This document shows, piece by piece, positions 52,686 through 60,761 of a DNA stretch of 64,000 nucleotides. The DNA is from M1-B18 sp048264125. Lineage in GTDB: Bacteria; Bacillota; Clostridia; Peptostreptococcales; Natronincolaceae. The DNA lies in assembly GCA_048264125.1 (NCBI GenBank), contig JBLXDM010000004.1, positions 310,001 to 374,000 of the forward strand. The letters run 5' to 3'. The first letter of the stretch is position 1; each line of letters starts with the position of its first letter. The translations under genes and the position numbers were made by a program. The notes under the pieces were generated by a model that was given only the letters and a program-made list of their open reading frames with translations, made no database searches and was not told the DNA's origin.

Positions 52686-53522
52686 TTACAATCTATTTAA
52701 AAGCTTGTTTTCTAGCTCCATTATTTTGTTTTCTAATACACAAATATCGTGCCTTTCTTCAATTGCTGTCCATACTTTATCTAAGATAATTCGATATATA
52801 AAATCAAGGTTAATATTTATTCCAGCGATTTCATTATAACCGTCTAAAACATTATCTAGAACATCCATTGGAATCATGTAAAAATCTATTGCTGGATCTC
52901 CCCAGCCTGAATCTCCCCAATCAATAACAGATAATAATTGATCACTTTTTGTGCATAAAAAATTGAACTCATTAGTATCTCCATGGACAAAACATTTTTT
53001 ATAGGAAAAAGTTTTATCAGTACATTTATTCTCTATTAGATTTAATAAATATAAAGATTTACTATCACTATTAAGTAAACCCTGAATCATCATACCCTTT
53101 GTGTAGTCCCTATCAGGGTTATCAAGCCAACCTTTTGGGTCATTACAGGCTTTAATGCTAATATGTAATTTCCCAAGTTCAAAACCTATTTCCTTCCATG
53201 TATTATAATAATGTAAATAATCACCTATTTCACCAAGAGTGAATCCATGAATCCTTTCCCAAATAGAATATGTTTTATTTAATATTGTATAGGAGTTATC
53301 AAAGCTAATTAATTTTGGTGTTTTTATTCCATTTGACTTAGCCAATGGCGCTGCTACAGATTCGGTAAAAGCGTCGGAATTTGCTTCAGGATGATCTGTA
53401 GGAATCCTTAAAATAAAATTCGGTGTTGCATATATCTCGTTTGCAATACCATGGGTAGTTAATTTAACAAATGATTCGTTTATTTGATTCTTATTTAAAA
53501 TTTCCCGAATAACACTATCCAT
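52686..53522 (-). CDS. Aminoglycoside-phosphotransferase-family kinase
   Basis: 278 residues from the ATG at 53522 with GGAGGAG upstream; a TTG five codons earlier overlaps the site. CFVHGDTNEFNFLC is the catalytic loop (HGD, then Asn) and VIDWGDSGWGDPAIDF the metal-binding motif. These are diagnostic for APH/choline-kinase-fold enzymes that phosphorylate aminoglycosides, macrolides or metabolites. Resistance function is possible, not shown. Single-gene unit in the cassette-like stretch. Confidence 0.9.
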   Translation of the reverse strand: MDSVIREILNKNQINESFVKLTTHGIANEIYATPNFILRIPTDHPEANSDAFTESVAAPLAKSNGIKTPKLISFDNSYTILNKTYSIWERIHGFTLGEIGDYLHYYNTWKEIGFELGKLHISIKACNDPKGWLDNPDRDYTKGMMIQGLLNSDSKSLYLLNLIENKCTDKTFSYKKCFVHGDTNEFNFLCTKSDQLLSVIDWGDSGWGDPAIDFYMIPMDVLDNVLDGYNEIAGININLDFIYRIILDKVWTAIEERHDICVLENKIMELENKLLNRL

Positions 53523-53575
53523 ATTTTTCTCCTCCAATTGTTCTACTACGTATCGTGGCCCCAGGCTCAGTAGCG

Positions 53576-53761
53576 CTACGGACGGCGCTGACTTCGATCT
53601 GTAACAATTATGATGGAAAATATAAAGAATGTCCGATAAAACAATTGAGCCTTATGAAATTCTGCTCTACCAAAGAAGTGCCTTCTATGTTTCCAAGATA
53701 TTTCATTTGGACTTTGTATAACTCCCTGATCCATCTCATCACCACAATACAGACATTTCAT
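53576..53761 (-). pseudogene. DUF6487-like zinc-ribbon gene, frameshifted and cut short
   Basis: The ATG at 53761 follows GAAGGGG and starts MKCLYCGDEMDQGVIQSPNE, a CxxC zinc ribbon like DUF6487 proteins. After AEFHK the next frame reads GSIVLSDILY, which fits the family better, so a one-base frameshift lies near 53655. The second zinc pair (CxxCKKIIIDY type) is missing and unrelated sequence follows. The gene is a remnant, joined to the region before the phosphotransferase gene. Confidence 0.7.
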
Positions 53762-53856
53762 AAAAGTAACCCCTTCATTAATGTAAATTGTATTTAGTTT
53801 TAGGCCGTCTTGGTGGAACTTCGTTCCCGAGGAAACCAATTTAATCACACATTATG

Positions 53857-54537
53857 CTAATCCCTTTTCTTTCCTAGTCTCATTGGACAAATTACCCTGC
53901 ATTTATTGCAGTTAACTGTATCAAAGCCTCTGTCATTTGTTCCATATGTATTTGGCCTACATTTTGCCTGATTTGCGCTTCGACCGTCCAATGCTTGAGA
54001 CGGGCAGTTTTCGATACACAGATTGCAACCATCTATACAGATACTCTCCGCAAGTGAGTCGGAGACAAGATCCAGCTCCGTAAGAACTATTCCCAAAGTC
54101 AGCAAATTACCATACTCTTCGTTTAGTAGCAAGGTGTTTTTGCCTAGTGTTCCTAGTCCTGCCAGTACGGCGGCATGTTTCATGGATATCAGACCGCGAC
54201 CTTCCAGTTTTTCTGCATCCCAGTATTCATAAGGACCGTCTGAGGGTAGTGGTACAGCATTACCACTATAGATCCTTTCAATCTCTTTTGCAGCTCTTAA
54301 TGCGACCCGATCAACCTCTGGACATGTGCCATAATTGAAATGACCGTATATCAGCCTTGGTTCTATAATAGTCAGCCCTTTTGGAAGAGCTATGCCGAAC
54401 ACAATGACCGATTTGCAGTAGGAGAATATATCTCTTGGGTGAAAGCCTGCTGGTGCTTCGGAAAAGCGGTCAATGTTAGCGACACCACACACATCCGCAC
54501 CAAGGTTCAATATAAATTCTTTGATTTGTTTCTTCAC
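53857..54537 (-). CDS. QueG-like iron-sulfur oxidoreductase
   Basis: 226 residues from a GTG 8 bases after GGGGAGG. The N-terminal half resembles the cobalamin-binding domain of epoxyqueuosine reductase (GADVCGVANIDRF, VIVFGIALP). The C-terminal part has CIDGCNLCIENCPSQAL and CNKCRVICPM, enough Cys for two [4Fe-4S] clusters. It is shorter than QueG (about 380 residues), and related clostridial proteins are loosely called epoxyqueuosine reductase or 4Fe-4S double-cluster proteins. The reaction is not certain. Confidence 0.85.
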   Translation of the reverse strand: MKKQIKEFILNLGADVCGVANIDRFSEAPAGFHPRDIFSYCKSVIVFGIALPKGLTIIEPRLIYGHFNYGTCPEVDRVALRAAKEIERIYSGNAVPLPSDGPYEYWDAEKLEGRGLISMKHAAVLAGLGTLGKNTLLLNEEYGNLLTLGIVLTELDLVSDSLAESICIDGCNLCIENCPSQALDGRSANQAKCRPNTYGTNDRGFDTVNCNKCRVICPMRLGKKRD

Positions 54538-54570
54538 TCTTAAGCCTCCCCTTTACATATTGCTACATTC

Positions 54571-55047
54571 CTATTTTTCATATATAGGGTCATGATTACA
54601 TTCGCTGACTTTTCCTGTTTTCTTATACCCGCAAGAATCCCAAAAACTTTCTGTTCCATCTGAAGTAAGATAAATATGCTCTGCCCCATTAGCATAAAGA
54701 ACTTTCTCGGAATGAGCAACTAATTTTGAACCAAAACCCTTACCTCTCAAAGTTTGATTAACATAAATTTCTCTGATAAATCCCCAGCCTTCTCGTTCGC
54801 ACCAATCACTATGAGGTGTGTCAATTTGATAACAGACAAAACCGACAATTTGTCCGTCAATTATTAGCAAATCTAATGGGACAACCCCAGAAATTGAGCT
54901 CTCTGCTATTTGGGCGCATATTTTTTCTGCCTTATCATCTGAAATTTCAAACTTAAAATCATTTCTATAATAAGTACAAAACATTTGGATGAAATCAAGC
55001 AAATCATTATTGCAGTAAGAACGAATTTCTATTTTTTCAAAAACCAT
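54571..55047 (-). CDS. GNAT-family N-acetyltransferase
   Basis: 158 residues. IREIYVNQTLRGKGFGSKLV is the acetyl-CoA loop, and ILYANGAEHIYLTSDGTESF / FWDSCGYKKTGK is the closing block. The substrate is unknown. ATG with AGGGGG upstream. It lies 33 bases before the QueG-like gene, so the two may be read together or share one cassette. Confidence 0.9.
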   Translation of the reverse strand: MVFEKIEIRSYCNNDLLDFIQMFCTYYRNDFKFEISDDKAEKICAQIAESSISGVVPLDLLIIDGQIVGFVCYQIDTPHSDWCEREGWGFIREIYVNQTLRGKGFGSKLVAHSEKVLYANGAEHIYLTSDGTESFWDSCGYKKTGKVSECNHDPIYEK

Positions 55048-55154
55048 CTTTTTTCCCCCTGAAAAATATTAGTAGGGTTTATTCTTCGTGAACCCTCCGA
55101 ATATGCTTTAAGTATTAAATTATTATTTAAATTTATTGTCCTAATGTGTTAGAG

Positions 55155-55391
55155 TTAATTCAAGAAGAATCCTTGTATTGAAACAAAAAACACAAATAAT
55201 GAAGCAGCAATATTCATATACCCCCAAAAGGACTTTGGCTTTCTTTTAAGTTCCGTTAATCCTGTCACTAGCATAGTTACCCCTAGAGAAAACATCATAA
55301 AAGGCATAAACTCAAAGTTTTGAGTTGCTAGACTATATCCTGATAAAGCTATAGTAATTATCGAAAATATGACTCTGATTATCTTTATCAA
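55155..55391 (-). CDS. DUF3953 small membrane protein
   Basis: 78 residues if started at the TTG at 55391, 8 bases after AGAGGG; a GTG at 55400 overlaps the site. Three hydrophobic segments, with IFSIITIALSGYSLATQNFE and VTGLTELKRKPKSFWGYMNI typical of DUF3953/YczI proteins, which are single genes of unknown function in bacilli and clostridia. The stop overlaps a GTTAATT end motif, and a matching motif lies before the start, past 55510. Confidence 0.82.
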   Translation of the reverse strand: MIKIIRVIFSIITIALSGYSLATQNFEFMPFMMFSLGVTMLVTGLTELKRKPKSFWGYMNIAASLFVFFVSIQGFFLN

Positions 55392-55509
55392 TGTATTCAC
55401 CCTCTTTTCTATTTAATATTTTACTCTTGCAATTATTAGATTTATTCCAGCCATTAATATATAGTCGCATTTTAATATAGCTAAAATATCATACATTCCA
55501 TCATATATT

Positions 55510-55667
55510 AATTAACCTAGCTTTATAGTGTTCTTCCGCAGGACGCCGCAACCCTTGCATATGGTTTCGAAGAACGTCTACGTATGACCAACGTGATAGA
55601 GACTTATATAGCTCTTTTCCTAGTCTCTATCATGTGTCGTATCCCTTGCAGTCATACATTGTTACCT
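55510..55667 (-). repeat. attC-like intercassette site C
   Basis: Follows the PhzF gene stop. Ends are GTTACCT (55661-55667) and AATTAAC (55510-55516). Inside are an arm pair GATAGAGACT/AGTCTCTATC (55595-55604, 55622-55631) and a second foldback GTTCTTC/GAAGAAC (55530-55536, 55569-55575) enclosing AGGACGCCGCAACCCTT. The block AATTAAC..AGCTTTATA..GTTCTTCC..AGGACGyCGCAmCCCTT recurs at site E (57648). ATTGTTAnnTGA is shared with the sites at 56.6, 58.0 and 60.2 kb. Confidence 0.55.
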
Positions 55668-55686
55668 GAAGCACTTACAGAAAATG

Positions 55687-56535
55687 TCAACTTCTCAAAA
55701 TTGAAATTGCACTTCCCCCAACGTACACTTCAATTACATCATCATTGATAGCCCTTACTTTTACCATTATTTTCGATGGCTTCTTCATGCTATAACCCTG
55801 CTCTATGACGAAATTTCCATCAAATTCATTCTTTAAATATTTCATCATATAACAAGCTAAGGCTGCATTTGAAGTTCCCGTTGCAGATTCCTCATTTATG
55901 CCATATCTTGGTGCAAAATTTCTCACATGTGACTCACCACCATATAACGTATCTAAACAAAAAGCATGAATACCTACTACATCATACTTTCTACTGATTG
56001 CGTCTATCAAATCTAAGTTTGGTCGAAGATCTAAGAGTGCCTCTAAATCTTTGATATGTAACATAATGTCTTTAAGGCCAGTTGATACAATTTGTATTGG
56101 CATATCGCCTATATAATCACTGCGGTTGCTTTCAAAACATCCTTCAATTTCCCTCTTATCAATTATCGCATAATACATAGGTGCATTCTGCTCCATGTAA
56201 ACATCCTTATCATATACATGAAGTTTTAGAATGCCTGCCTTTGTTTCCTGCGTATAACATCCAACAGTTATTATTCCTAAGTCTCTTAACAAATTAAACG
56301 CAGCTATCGTAGCATGTCCACATAAATCCACTTCATCCGTTGGAGTAAAAAATCTAACTTTAAAATCAGCTTTAGTTGATCTCATAACAAAAGCAGTCTC
56401 TGAGTAGCCTACTTCTTTTGCAATTCCTAACATTTGTTCTTCCGAGAATGAATCCGCGTCTAAAACAACTCCCGCTAGATTACCACCATCAATACTATCC
56501 GAAAATGCAGTAACTCTATATATAAGGTTTGTCAC
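55687..56535 (-). CDS. PhzF-family isomerase-like protein
   Basis: 282 residues from a GTG with GAGGAGG upstream. NLAGVVLDADSFSEEQMLGI and GYSETAFVMRS with the catalytic Glu46, then VDLCGHATIAAFNLL, are PhzF signatures. Late blocks are NEESATGTSNAALACYM and IEQGYSMKKPSKIMVKV. The natural substrate is unknown for most members. The gene is flanked by imperfect terminal inverted repeats (GTTAgCTGAAatACTT before it, GTTAcCTGAAgcACTT after it). Confidence 0.92.
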   Translation of the reverse strand: MTNLIYRVTAFSDSIDGGNLAGVVLDADSFSEEQMLGIAKEVGYSETAFVMRSTKADFKVRFFTPTDEVDLCGHATIAAFNLLRDLGIITVGCYTQETKAGILKLHVYDKDVYMEQNAPMYYAIIDKREIEGCFESNRSDYIGDMPIQIVSTGLKDIMLHIKDLEALLDLRPNLDLIDAISRKYDVVGIHAFCLDTLYGGESHVRNFAPRYGINEESATGTSNAALACYMMKYLKNEFDGNFVIEQGYSMKKPSKIMVKVRAINDDVIEVYVGGSAISILRS

Positions 56536-56572
56536 GATATTAAACCTCCTCAGTTAAATAGCAAAGTATTTC

Positions 56573-56664
56573 AGCTAACGTTTCACACCTGCGACGCTTC
56601 GAACTCGACCCAAAAAGAATACCCCATAGGCTTCCAGCGCCTTTATGAAAATGCATTGTTATGT
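56573..56664 (-). repeat. attC-like intercassette site D
   Basis: Follows the YdeI-like gene. Read on the minus strand it starts ACATAAC and ends GTTAGCT, as in integron attC sites (RYYYAAC ... GTTRRRY, each with one or two mismatches). Inside are arm pairs TTTCA/TGAAA and the block TGCGACGCTTCGAACT (56590-56605, plus strand), which recurs exactly at 60142-60157. About 92 bp, within the attC size range. Confidence 0.6.
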
Positions 56665-56703
56665 GATGGACAGATTGTTTCGAAGAACATCAATAATACT
56701 TGT

Positions 56704-57159
56704 TTAAATGTTTTCACTTAACCTTTGTACTAGCATATTTAGTCTTCTTATTTTCGTCTCTTCTTTTTTCGATTCTTCTATCTTGTTAATCTCTTCTCTT
56801 TTAATGTAATATGGAAGCTCATTAAACTTTGCAATTACATCTGGGTTAATCTTTAAGGCATCTGAAATATATTCTGGTATATTTAGAATTCGTTCTTGAA
56901 CATCTGGCTTTAAAACTACATGTATGCTATCACCTATCGCCTTTTTACATACTGATTTTATTGATTTGCTAAAAACCATATAATGTCCATTTCTACTTGG
57001 CAACAATGTACCAGTAAAAAGGGTTCCATCAATTAAGGCCTGAACATTAAACCTACCCTTGGTTCCATACTCTTTTTCTACAGAAAACGGGACATAGAAT
57101 ACTGTCCACTCCATCTTCCCTTCAAGTTTTTTTAGAACTGCATTAAATTCTTTATTCAT
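56704..57159 (-). CDS. YdeI/OmdA and DUF1905 family protein
   Basis: 151 residues. The N-terminal half is DUF1905 (FYVPFSVEKEYGTKGRFNVQ, FTGTLLPSRNGHYMVFSKSI), and the C-terminal half the YdeI/OmdA helical block (IPEYISDALKINPDVIAKFN, KEETKIRRLNMLVQRL). The role is poorly known; YdeI is linked to bacteriocin or stress protection in some bacteria. The ATG has GAGAGG about 12 bases upstream. Single-gene unit followed by site D. Confidence 0.88.
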   Translation of the reverse strand: MNKEFNAVLKKLEGKMEWTVFYVPFSVEKEYGTKGRFNVQALIDGTLFTGTLLPSRNGHYMVFSKSIKSVCKKAIGDSIHVVLKPDVQERILNIPEYISDALKINPDVIAKFNELPYYIKREEINKIEESKKEETKIRRLNMLVQRLSENI

Positions 57160-57229
57160 ATGAATTCTTATAACCTCTCTTTGATTTGATCTAAATTTTT
57201 ATCGTTCTCTAAATCATAATAACAATATG

Positions 57230-57595
57230 TTATTCGTTCCATCTCCATATTGAAAAATAATTATTAGTTGAGTTCATTATATATTGAGCCGAGTCATTAT
57301 TTTTAAACCTATGCAAAGACAAAGATACACTTTGAAACTCATTATCTTCTTTAAAGCCTTCAATTCCCATATAATCACTCAGAGAAGCATTTGGCTTTGC
57401 AACAATAACCTTAGGGTATTTTTGTAATTCTATAAATTCCTTTTCTGTAAACACAACCTGGTACAAGCCATATCCAGTGGATAACGGATTGAGAACACCA
57501 AATTTAGAATTTGAAATAAACGAGCCGGTTCCGACAATAGCCATTGCTAGGAAAAGCACTACAATAATACTATTTCTCCTTTTCTTTTGATTCAT
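57230..57595 (-). CDS. Small membrane or secreted protein of unknown function
   Basis: 121 residues from the ATG at 57595, placed 10 bases after TGGAGG (an earlier ATG overlaps that site). There is one N-terminal hydrophobic segment (NSIIVVLFLAMAIVGTGSFI) and a soluble rest with FNPLSTGYGLY-like and FKNNDSAQYIMNSTNNYF blocks. No family recognised. The unit is bounded by GTTAATTCG at its head and GTTATTCG at its tail, in inverted orientation. Confidence 0.7.
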   Translation of the reverse strand: MNQKKRRNSIIVVLFLAMAIVGTGSFISNSKFGVLNPLSTGYGLYQVVFTEKEFIELQKYPKVIVAKPNASLSDYMGIEGFKEDNEFQSVSLSLHRFKNNDSAQYIMNSTNNYFSIWRWNE

Positions 57596-57647
57596 ATTAA
57601 AATCCTCCATTCGAAAGATATTTTCTCTGCAAAACTCAACAAATGCG

Positions 57648-57727
57648 AATTAACAAAGCTTTTTAAATGTTCTTCCATAATCCGTGGCTAGGACGTCGCA
57701 CCCTTAAACAAATCTTTCAACCAGAAC
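57648..57727 (-). repeat. attC-like intercassette site E
   Basis: Plus strand AATTAAC (57648-57654), AGCTTTTTAAAT, GTTCTTCC (57669-57676), then AGGACGTCGCACCCTT (57690-57705) and AGAAC at 57723. It follows the alpha/beta hydrolase remnant. The order and sequence match site C (55510-55575) closely. Confidence 0.55.
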
Positions 57728-57816
57728 TACACATAATATAAATAATGTGCAACTTCAATTACTTAAGCTTATACAAATAGTCTCACTAATTAATTTAACT
57801 ATGCTTTTTATACCAA

Positions 57817-58028
57817 TTACTTTGTTTCCTCAATGAATGTTTTAATTGCTTCTGAAACCGCATTTCCATGTCCTGTTATTAGGTGTCCACCAGTTTCAAA
57901 TATAGCAGTTTTACCATTTGTTCTCGCAATAAATTTTTCTATATTTTCATATTTTACCATCGGGTCGTCTTTTGCATGAACCACTAAAATAGGGGCAGTA
58001 ATTTTCTCGACTAGATAATCAAAAAAAC
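57817..58028 (-). pseudogene. C-terminal fragment of an alpha/beta hydrolase
   Basis: The minus strand reads APILVVHAKDDPMVKYENIE and FETGGHLITGHGNAVSEAIK, then stops at 57817. This is the end of an alpha/beta-hydrolase, including the acid (DDP) and His (GGH) of the triad. The first two thirds, with the nucleophile, are gone. The fragment begins immediately next to a CATTGTTATGTGAT half-site, so the break occurred at a cassette boundary. Confidence 0.8.
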
Positions 58029-58041
58029 ATTGTTATGTGAT
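58028..58041 (-). repeat. attC-like half-site F
   Basis: CATTGTTATGTGAT, identical to the 14 bases at 56655-56668 of site D. It lies just after the stop of the gene at 58061. The other half of the site is absent, and the hydrolase remnant begins at once. Confidence 0.5.
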
Positions 58042-58060
58042 CGTCTCGTCTAAATTTAAA

Positions 58061-58600
58061 TTAATCTATATCTTCATACAAAGATTCTTCTGAATCCCAA
58101 TCAAGTAAAATAAATTGTTTAGGTTCTGATGATGGCTCATCAAGAAAATGATACCATGCTCTAATTTCTGTTCTATGCATTAAATTTGAATGTGGGCTCC
58201 TATCGATGTTATCCACTTTATTTTTCAACCGCAATCCTCTATAATTATTAGGATTATCATAAATGAACCCATAGACTACAGGAATAACACGATTATCATT
58301 AAGCTCTATCTCTATATATCTCCAGCTTGGTCCGTTATTAAATTTAATTTTGTCTATATTAGTCATTTTCCAACCTAAGACATCCCTCCACTTCATTAAT
58401 ACAACATTAACACCTTCTGTATTACGATATATGTACACCTGTGATTCTTCATGTGGTTCAGAATAAAATGTTTCTTGTCCAACGAATAGTGGATCTTTTT
58501 CCTCTAAATATTTTAATGCAGATTTGTCATTATAAGCAGCTGCTATAAAAATAATAGCGATAATACTTATTAGGATTATAGCAATTCTACTCTTTTTCAT
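58061..58600 (-). CDS. Predicted secreted or anchored protein of unknown function
   Basis: 179 residues from the ATG at 58600 with AGGAGAATT upstream (an earlier ATG overlaps the site). N-terminal hydrophobic segment (IAIILISIIAIIFIAAAY) with no lipobox. The mature part contains PSWRYIEIELNDNRVIPVVY and RTEIRAWYHFLDEPSSEPKQ. No family recognised. Single-gene unit ending at half-site F. Confidence 0.7.
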   Translation of the reverse strand: MKKSRIAIILISIIAIIFIAAAYNDKSALKYLEEKDPLFVGQETFYSEPHEESQVYIYRNTEGVNVVLMKWRDVLGWKMTNIDKIKFNNGPSWRYIEIELNDNRVIPVVYGFIYDNPNNYRGLRLKNKVDNIDRSPHSNLMHRTEIRAWYHFLDEPSSEPKQFILLDWDSEESLYEDID

Positions 58601-58621
58601 ATTGAATTCTCCTATCTTCAT

Positions 58622-58878
58622 ATGGAGTCATATGCACTTTCCATTAGCAAATTGACAATAAAATATCCTCATCCTTGATATCTTTTTCCCGTTCTGCATA
58701 CAGTTTATTCCAAATAAAATATTTCTTATATATTTTCTCTTCGCTTATACCAATATTTTTTTAGTCAATTCCTTAATCAGTAGTTCCTCTATGTGAGCAA
58801 TTTCAGAGTTATCTCGTATATTTTGTGCTGATAAACCTTCTGACAAAGATAAACCTCTAGGCGCAATGAATAAAATGT
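58622..58878 (-). pseudogene. Gene-free stretch with a coding remnant
   Basis: On the minus strand the sequence after 58878 reads LSLSEGLSAQNIRDNSEIAH and ends IEELLIKELTKKILV then stop. It is the tail of an unidentified protein with no start codon, lying just after the gene at 58879. No attC-like end was found here, so the border between the two neighbouring units is lost. Confidence 0.45.
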
Positions 58879-59925
58879 TTATTTTTTTTGTAAGCATGAC
58901 AATTCTTGATCAAACCATGTTTCAATGCCATCCCGTATATCTAAAACAGAATCATCCAATGATATAGGAAGTCCACGGCAACCACCATCACAATGACCAA
59001 TTTCTCTTTTTCGGCCGCAGCCATATCCCTTTTCAATCAGTTCCTGCAAAATTGGAGGAAACGTTTTGATGGTGTCAGTGTATTCGTGCGTCTTTGTCGA
59101 TTTCACATTGATATGATAGCCGTTGTTGAGGGAAGCGTTAATTCCCCATAAATCTTTCCGTTTATAACAATACTTCATATAGATATGAAACCCTTTTACT
59201 TCCACAACGCAGGTAAGTCCTTTATTCAGATAGCGCTGATGCAGTTGCAGAATGAAATCCTGCAAATCTGCGGATAAAGTCCTTATCGTATCCTTCACGA
59301 TGGAAAACACATCAGTTTCATCCTTTTTCAATACCCTGTAATCACAGCGCAAAAAAACATCCTGGTTGACGAGGGTGCCATGGTCTATTTCGGCGATCGC
59401 CATGACCTTCAGACCTGTCAGCATAGTGGGGTTATCTGGATATGTAATCTTTATGGTTTTGATGTCTGACAAGTTTTGCTTTTTTTTATTTATATTTATG
59501 CCGTCAATGCAAATACCGCAATCTGACAGAAACCGCAGGCATTCAAGGTTTTTGGCAACAGACAGCTTTCCATTGAATATTGTATTTCCACAGGCGAGAG
59601 AGTGCGCGTTTTCAACTGGCATGCCGTGATAACCTATGTTCATTAGTATGGTGCTTACATTGTGCAGGAATGGATAATACACCGAAAGCGTGGTGCGATT
59701 TTCATATTCATGGGCAACTTTTTTGCTATTATCATAGATATCGCCTTTAGTGTATACAACATCATAAAGCCGAACCAAAAAGGCTCTGAACGCCAGAACG
59801 CCCTCACGTATGCTCTCTTCAACTGAAACATTTGTATATGCAGGATTGATCGCATATGCTTCGTACGTTTCGGGCACCATAATTTCCTTCAAATAGCTTG
59901 CCACATCCTGAAGCGTTTTTCTCAT
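58879..59925 (-). CDS. Unknown 348-residue protein with Cys-rich C-terminus
   Basis: 348 residues from the ATG at 59925 with ATGAGGTG upstream; the open frame extends further without a site. No signal peptide or membrane segment. The C-terminal block YGCGRKREIGHCDGGCRGLP, followed by ISLDDSVLDIRDGIETWFD and a late Cys (ELSCLQ), and CGICIDGIN near 150, suggest a metal or iron-sulfur site. I know of no characterised family. Followed by a coding remnant and preceded by site G, so it probably entered as a cassette. Confidence 0.75.
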   Translation of the reverse strand: MRKTLQDVASYLKEIMVPETYEAYAINPAYTNVSVEESIREGVLAFRAFLVRLYDVVYTKGDIYDNSKKVAHEYENRTTLSVYYPFLHNVSTILMNIGYHGMPVENAHSLACGNTIFNGKLSVAKNLECLRFLSDCGICIDGININKKKQNLSDIKTIKITYPDNPTMLTGLKVMAIAEIDHGTLVNQDVFLRCDYRVLKKDETDVFSIVKDTIRTLSADLQDFILQLHQRYLNKGLTCVVEVKGFHIYMKYCYKRKDLWGINASLNNGYHINVKSTKTHEYTDTIKTFPPILQELIEKGYGCGRKREIGHCDGGCRGLPISLDDSVLDIRDGIETWFDQELSCLQKK

Positions 59926-60127
59926 GTGTTTCACCTCATATAATTTACTTTGACTTATATCTCTAAAACTATTTTGCAAACTACTGTTTATCTGATTGTA
60001 TATGAATATTTATGTGTCACGTGATAGAACTAGTATGATTTATCTATTCGTTCTTAATTGGGGATTTCCTATTTCTTTTTTATTTATTTTTATGTTAATG
60101 GTCTACATTGTCTTTAGGATTGCAGAT

Positions 60128-60239
60128 GACGGTCCCGTTTTTGCGACGCTTCGAACTGGACCCCAAAGATAGACCGTCTAGGCGGTGCTTGCCTTCCAGT
60201 GAAGAGGTGTGCGTAGCGAACGGAGATATATTGTTAGGT
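60128..60239 (-). repeat. attC-like intercassette site G
   Basis: Follows the lipoprotein gene stop. On the minus strand it begins ACCTAAC, a full match to the integron R'' box RYYYAAC (GTTAGGT on the plus strand, 60233-60239). Inside, ACTGG/CCAGT, CTTC/GAAG and CCG/CGG pair as an imperfect palindrome, and TGCGACGCTTCGAACT (60142-60157) is identical to site D. The opposite R' end is not recognisable. Confidence 0.6.
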
Positions 60240-60761
60240 GATGTTGTACACGAAAACTTTCAATAAGCTAATATTTTAAAATGACTTTTTTATTATTCTT
60301 TCTTCAGTAATTTTAATATCTTCAATAAATGGCTCTAATTCGATTATCTGCTCTTTAGTTAAATCACTCGCATCAAAAATAATTTCACCTGTTATCTCTA
60401 AACTATCTTCAGAAACAATCGTTTTATTAACATGTATAAGAGTTTCTGTGTTCAATACTCTCGTAACTAACTTACTATTTATTGTTGGTTGAACTGATAA
60501 TATTGCTAAGTCTTCTATATCATTGTTTGTCAAAGTAATTGTATATTTATAACTTTGTGCATTGAAATCATTCGTATTATTTTTTACTGCTCCTATACTT
60601 GTAGTTATAGCATTTATCTCAATACCACTTTTTTTAACTGTTGTATTATTTGTTGAACAAGCTGTTAATAACGTAATAACTATTAAATTCGTTATAATTA
60701 TTCTCTTTTTCATCTTTCACCTCATAATAAATTTTTTTACGAACTAGTGTACAATGTCACC
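60237..60761. other. Lipoprotein cassette bounded by inverted repeats
   Basis: GGTGATGTTGTACAC at 60237-60251 and GTGTACAATGTCACC at 60747-60761 are inverted copies with 13 of 15 matches. They enclose the lipoprotein gene only. The left repeat continues outward into the GTTAGGT box of site G. The right one abuts the group II intron 3' end. Confidence 0.6.
60276..60713 (-). CDS. Predicted lipoprotein of unknown function
   Basis: 145 residues. Lipobox LLTAC with Cys19. The mature part is Thr/Asn/Ile-rich, with YKYTITLTNNDIEDLAIL, which suggests an immunoglobulin-like or other beta fold, and a charged end. No family recognised. The ATG has GAGGTG upstream. The unit is flanked by imperfect inverted repeats (GGTGAtgTTGTACAC after it, GGTGAcaTTGTACAC before it), and the group II intron remnant ends exactly at the second one. 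Confidence 0.75.
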   Translation of the reverse strand: MKKRIIITNLIVITLLTACSTNNTTVKKSGIEINAITTSIGAVKNNTNDFNAQSYKYTITLTNNDIEDLAILSVQPTINSKLVTRVLNTETLIHVNKTIVSEDSLEITGEIIFDASDLTKEQIIELEPFIEDIKITEERIIKKSF

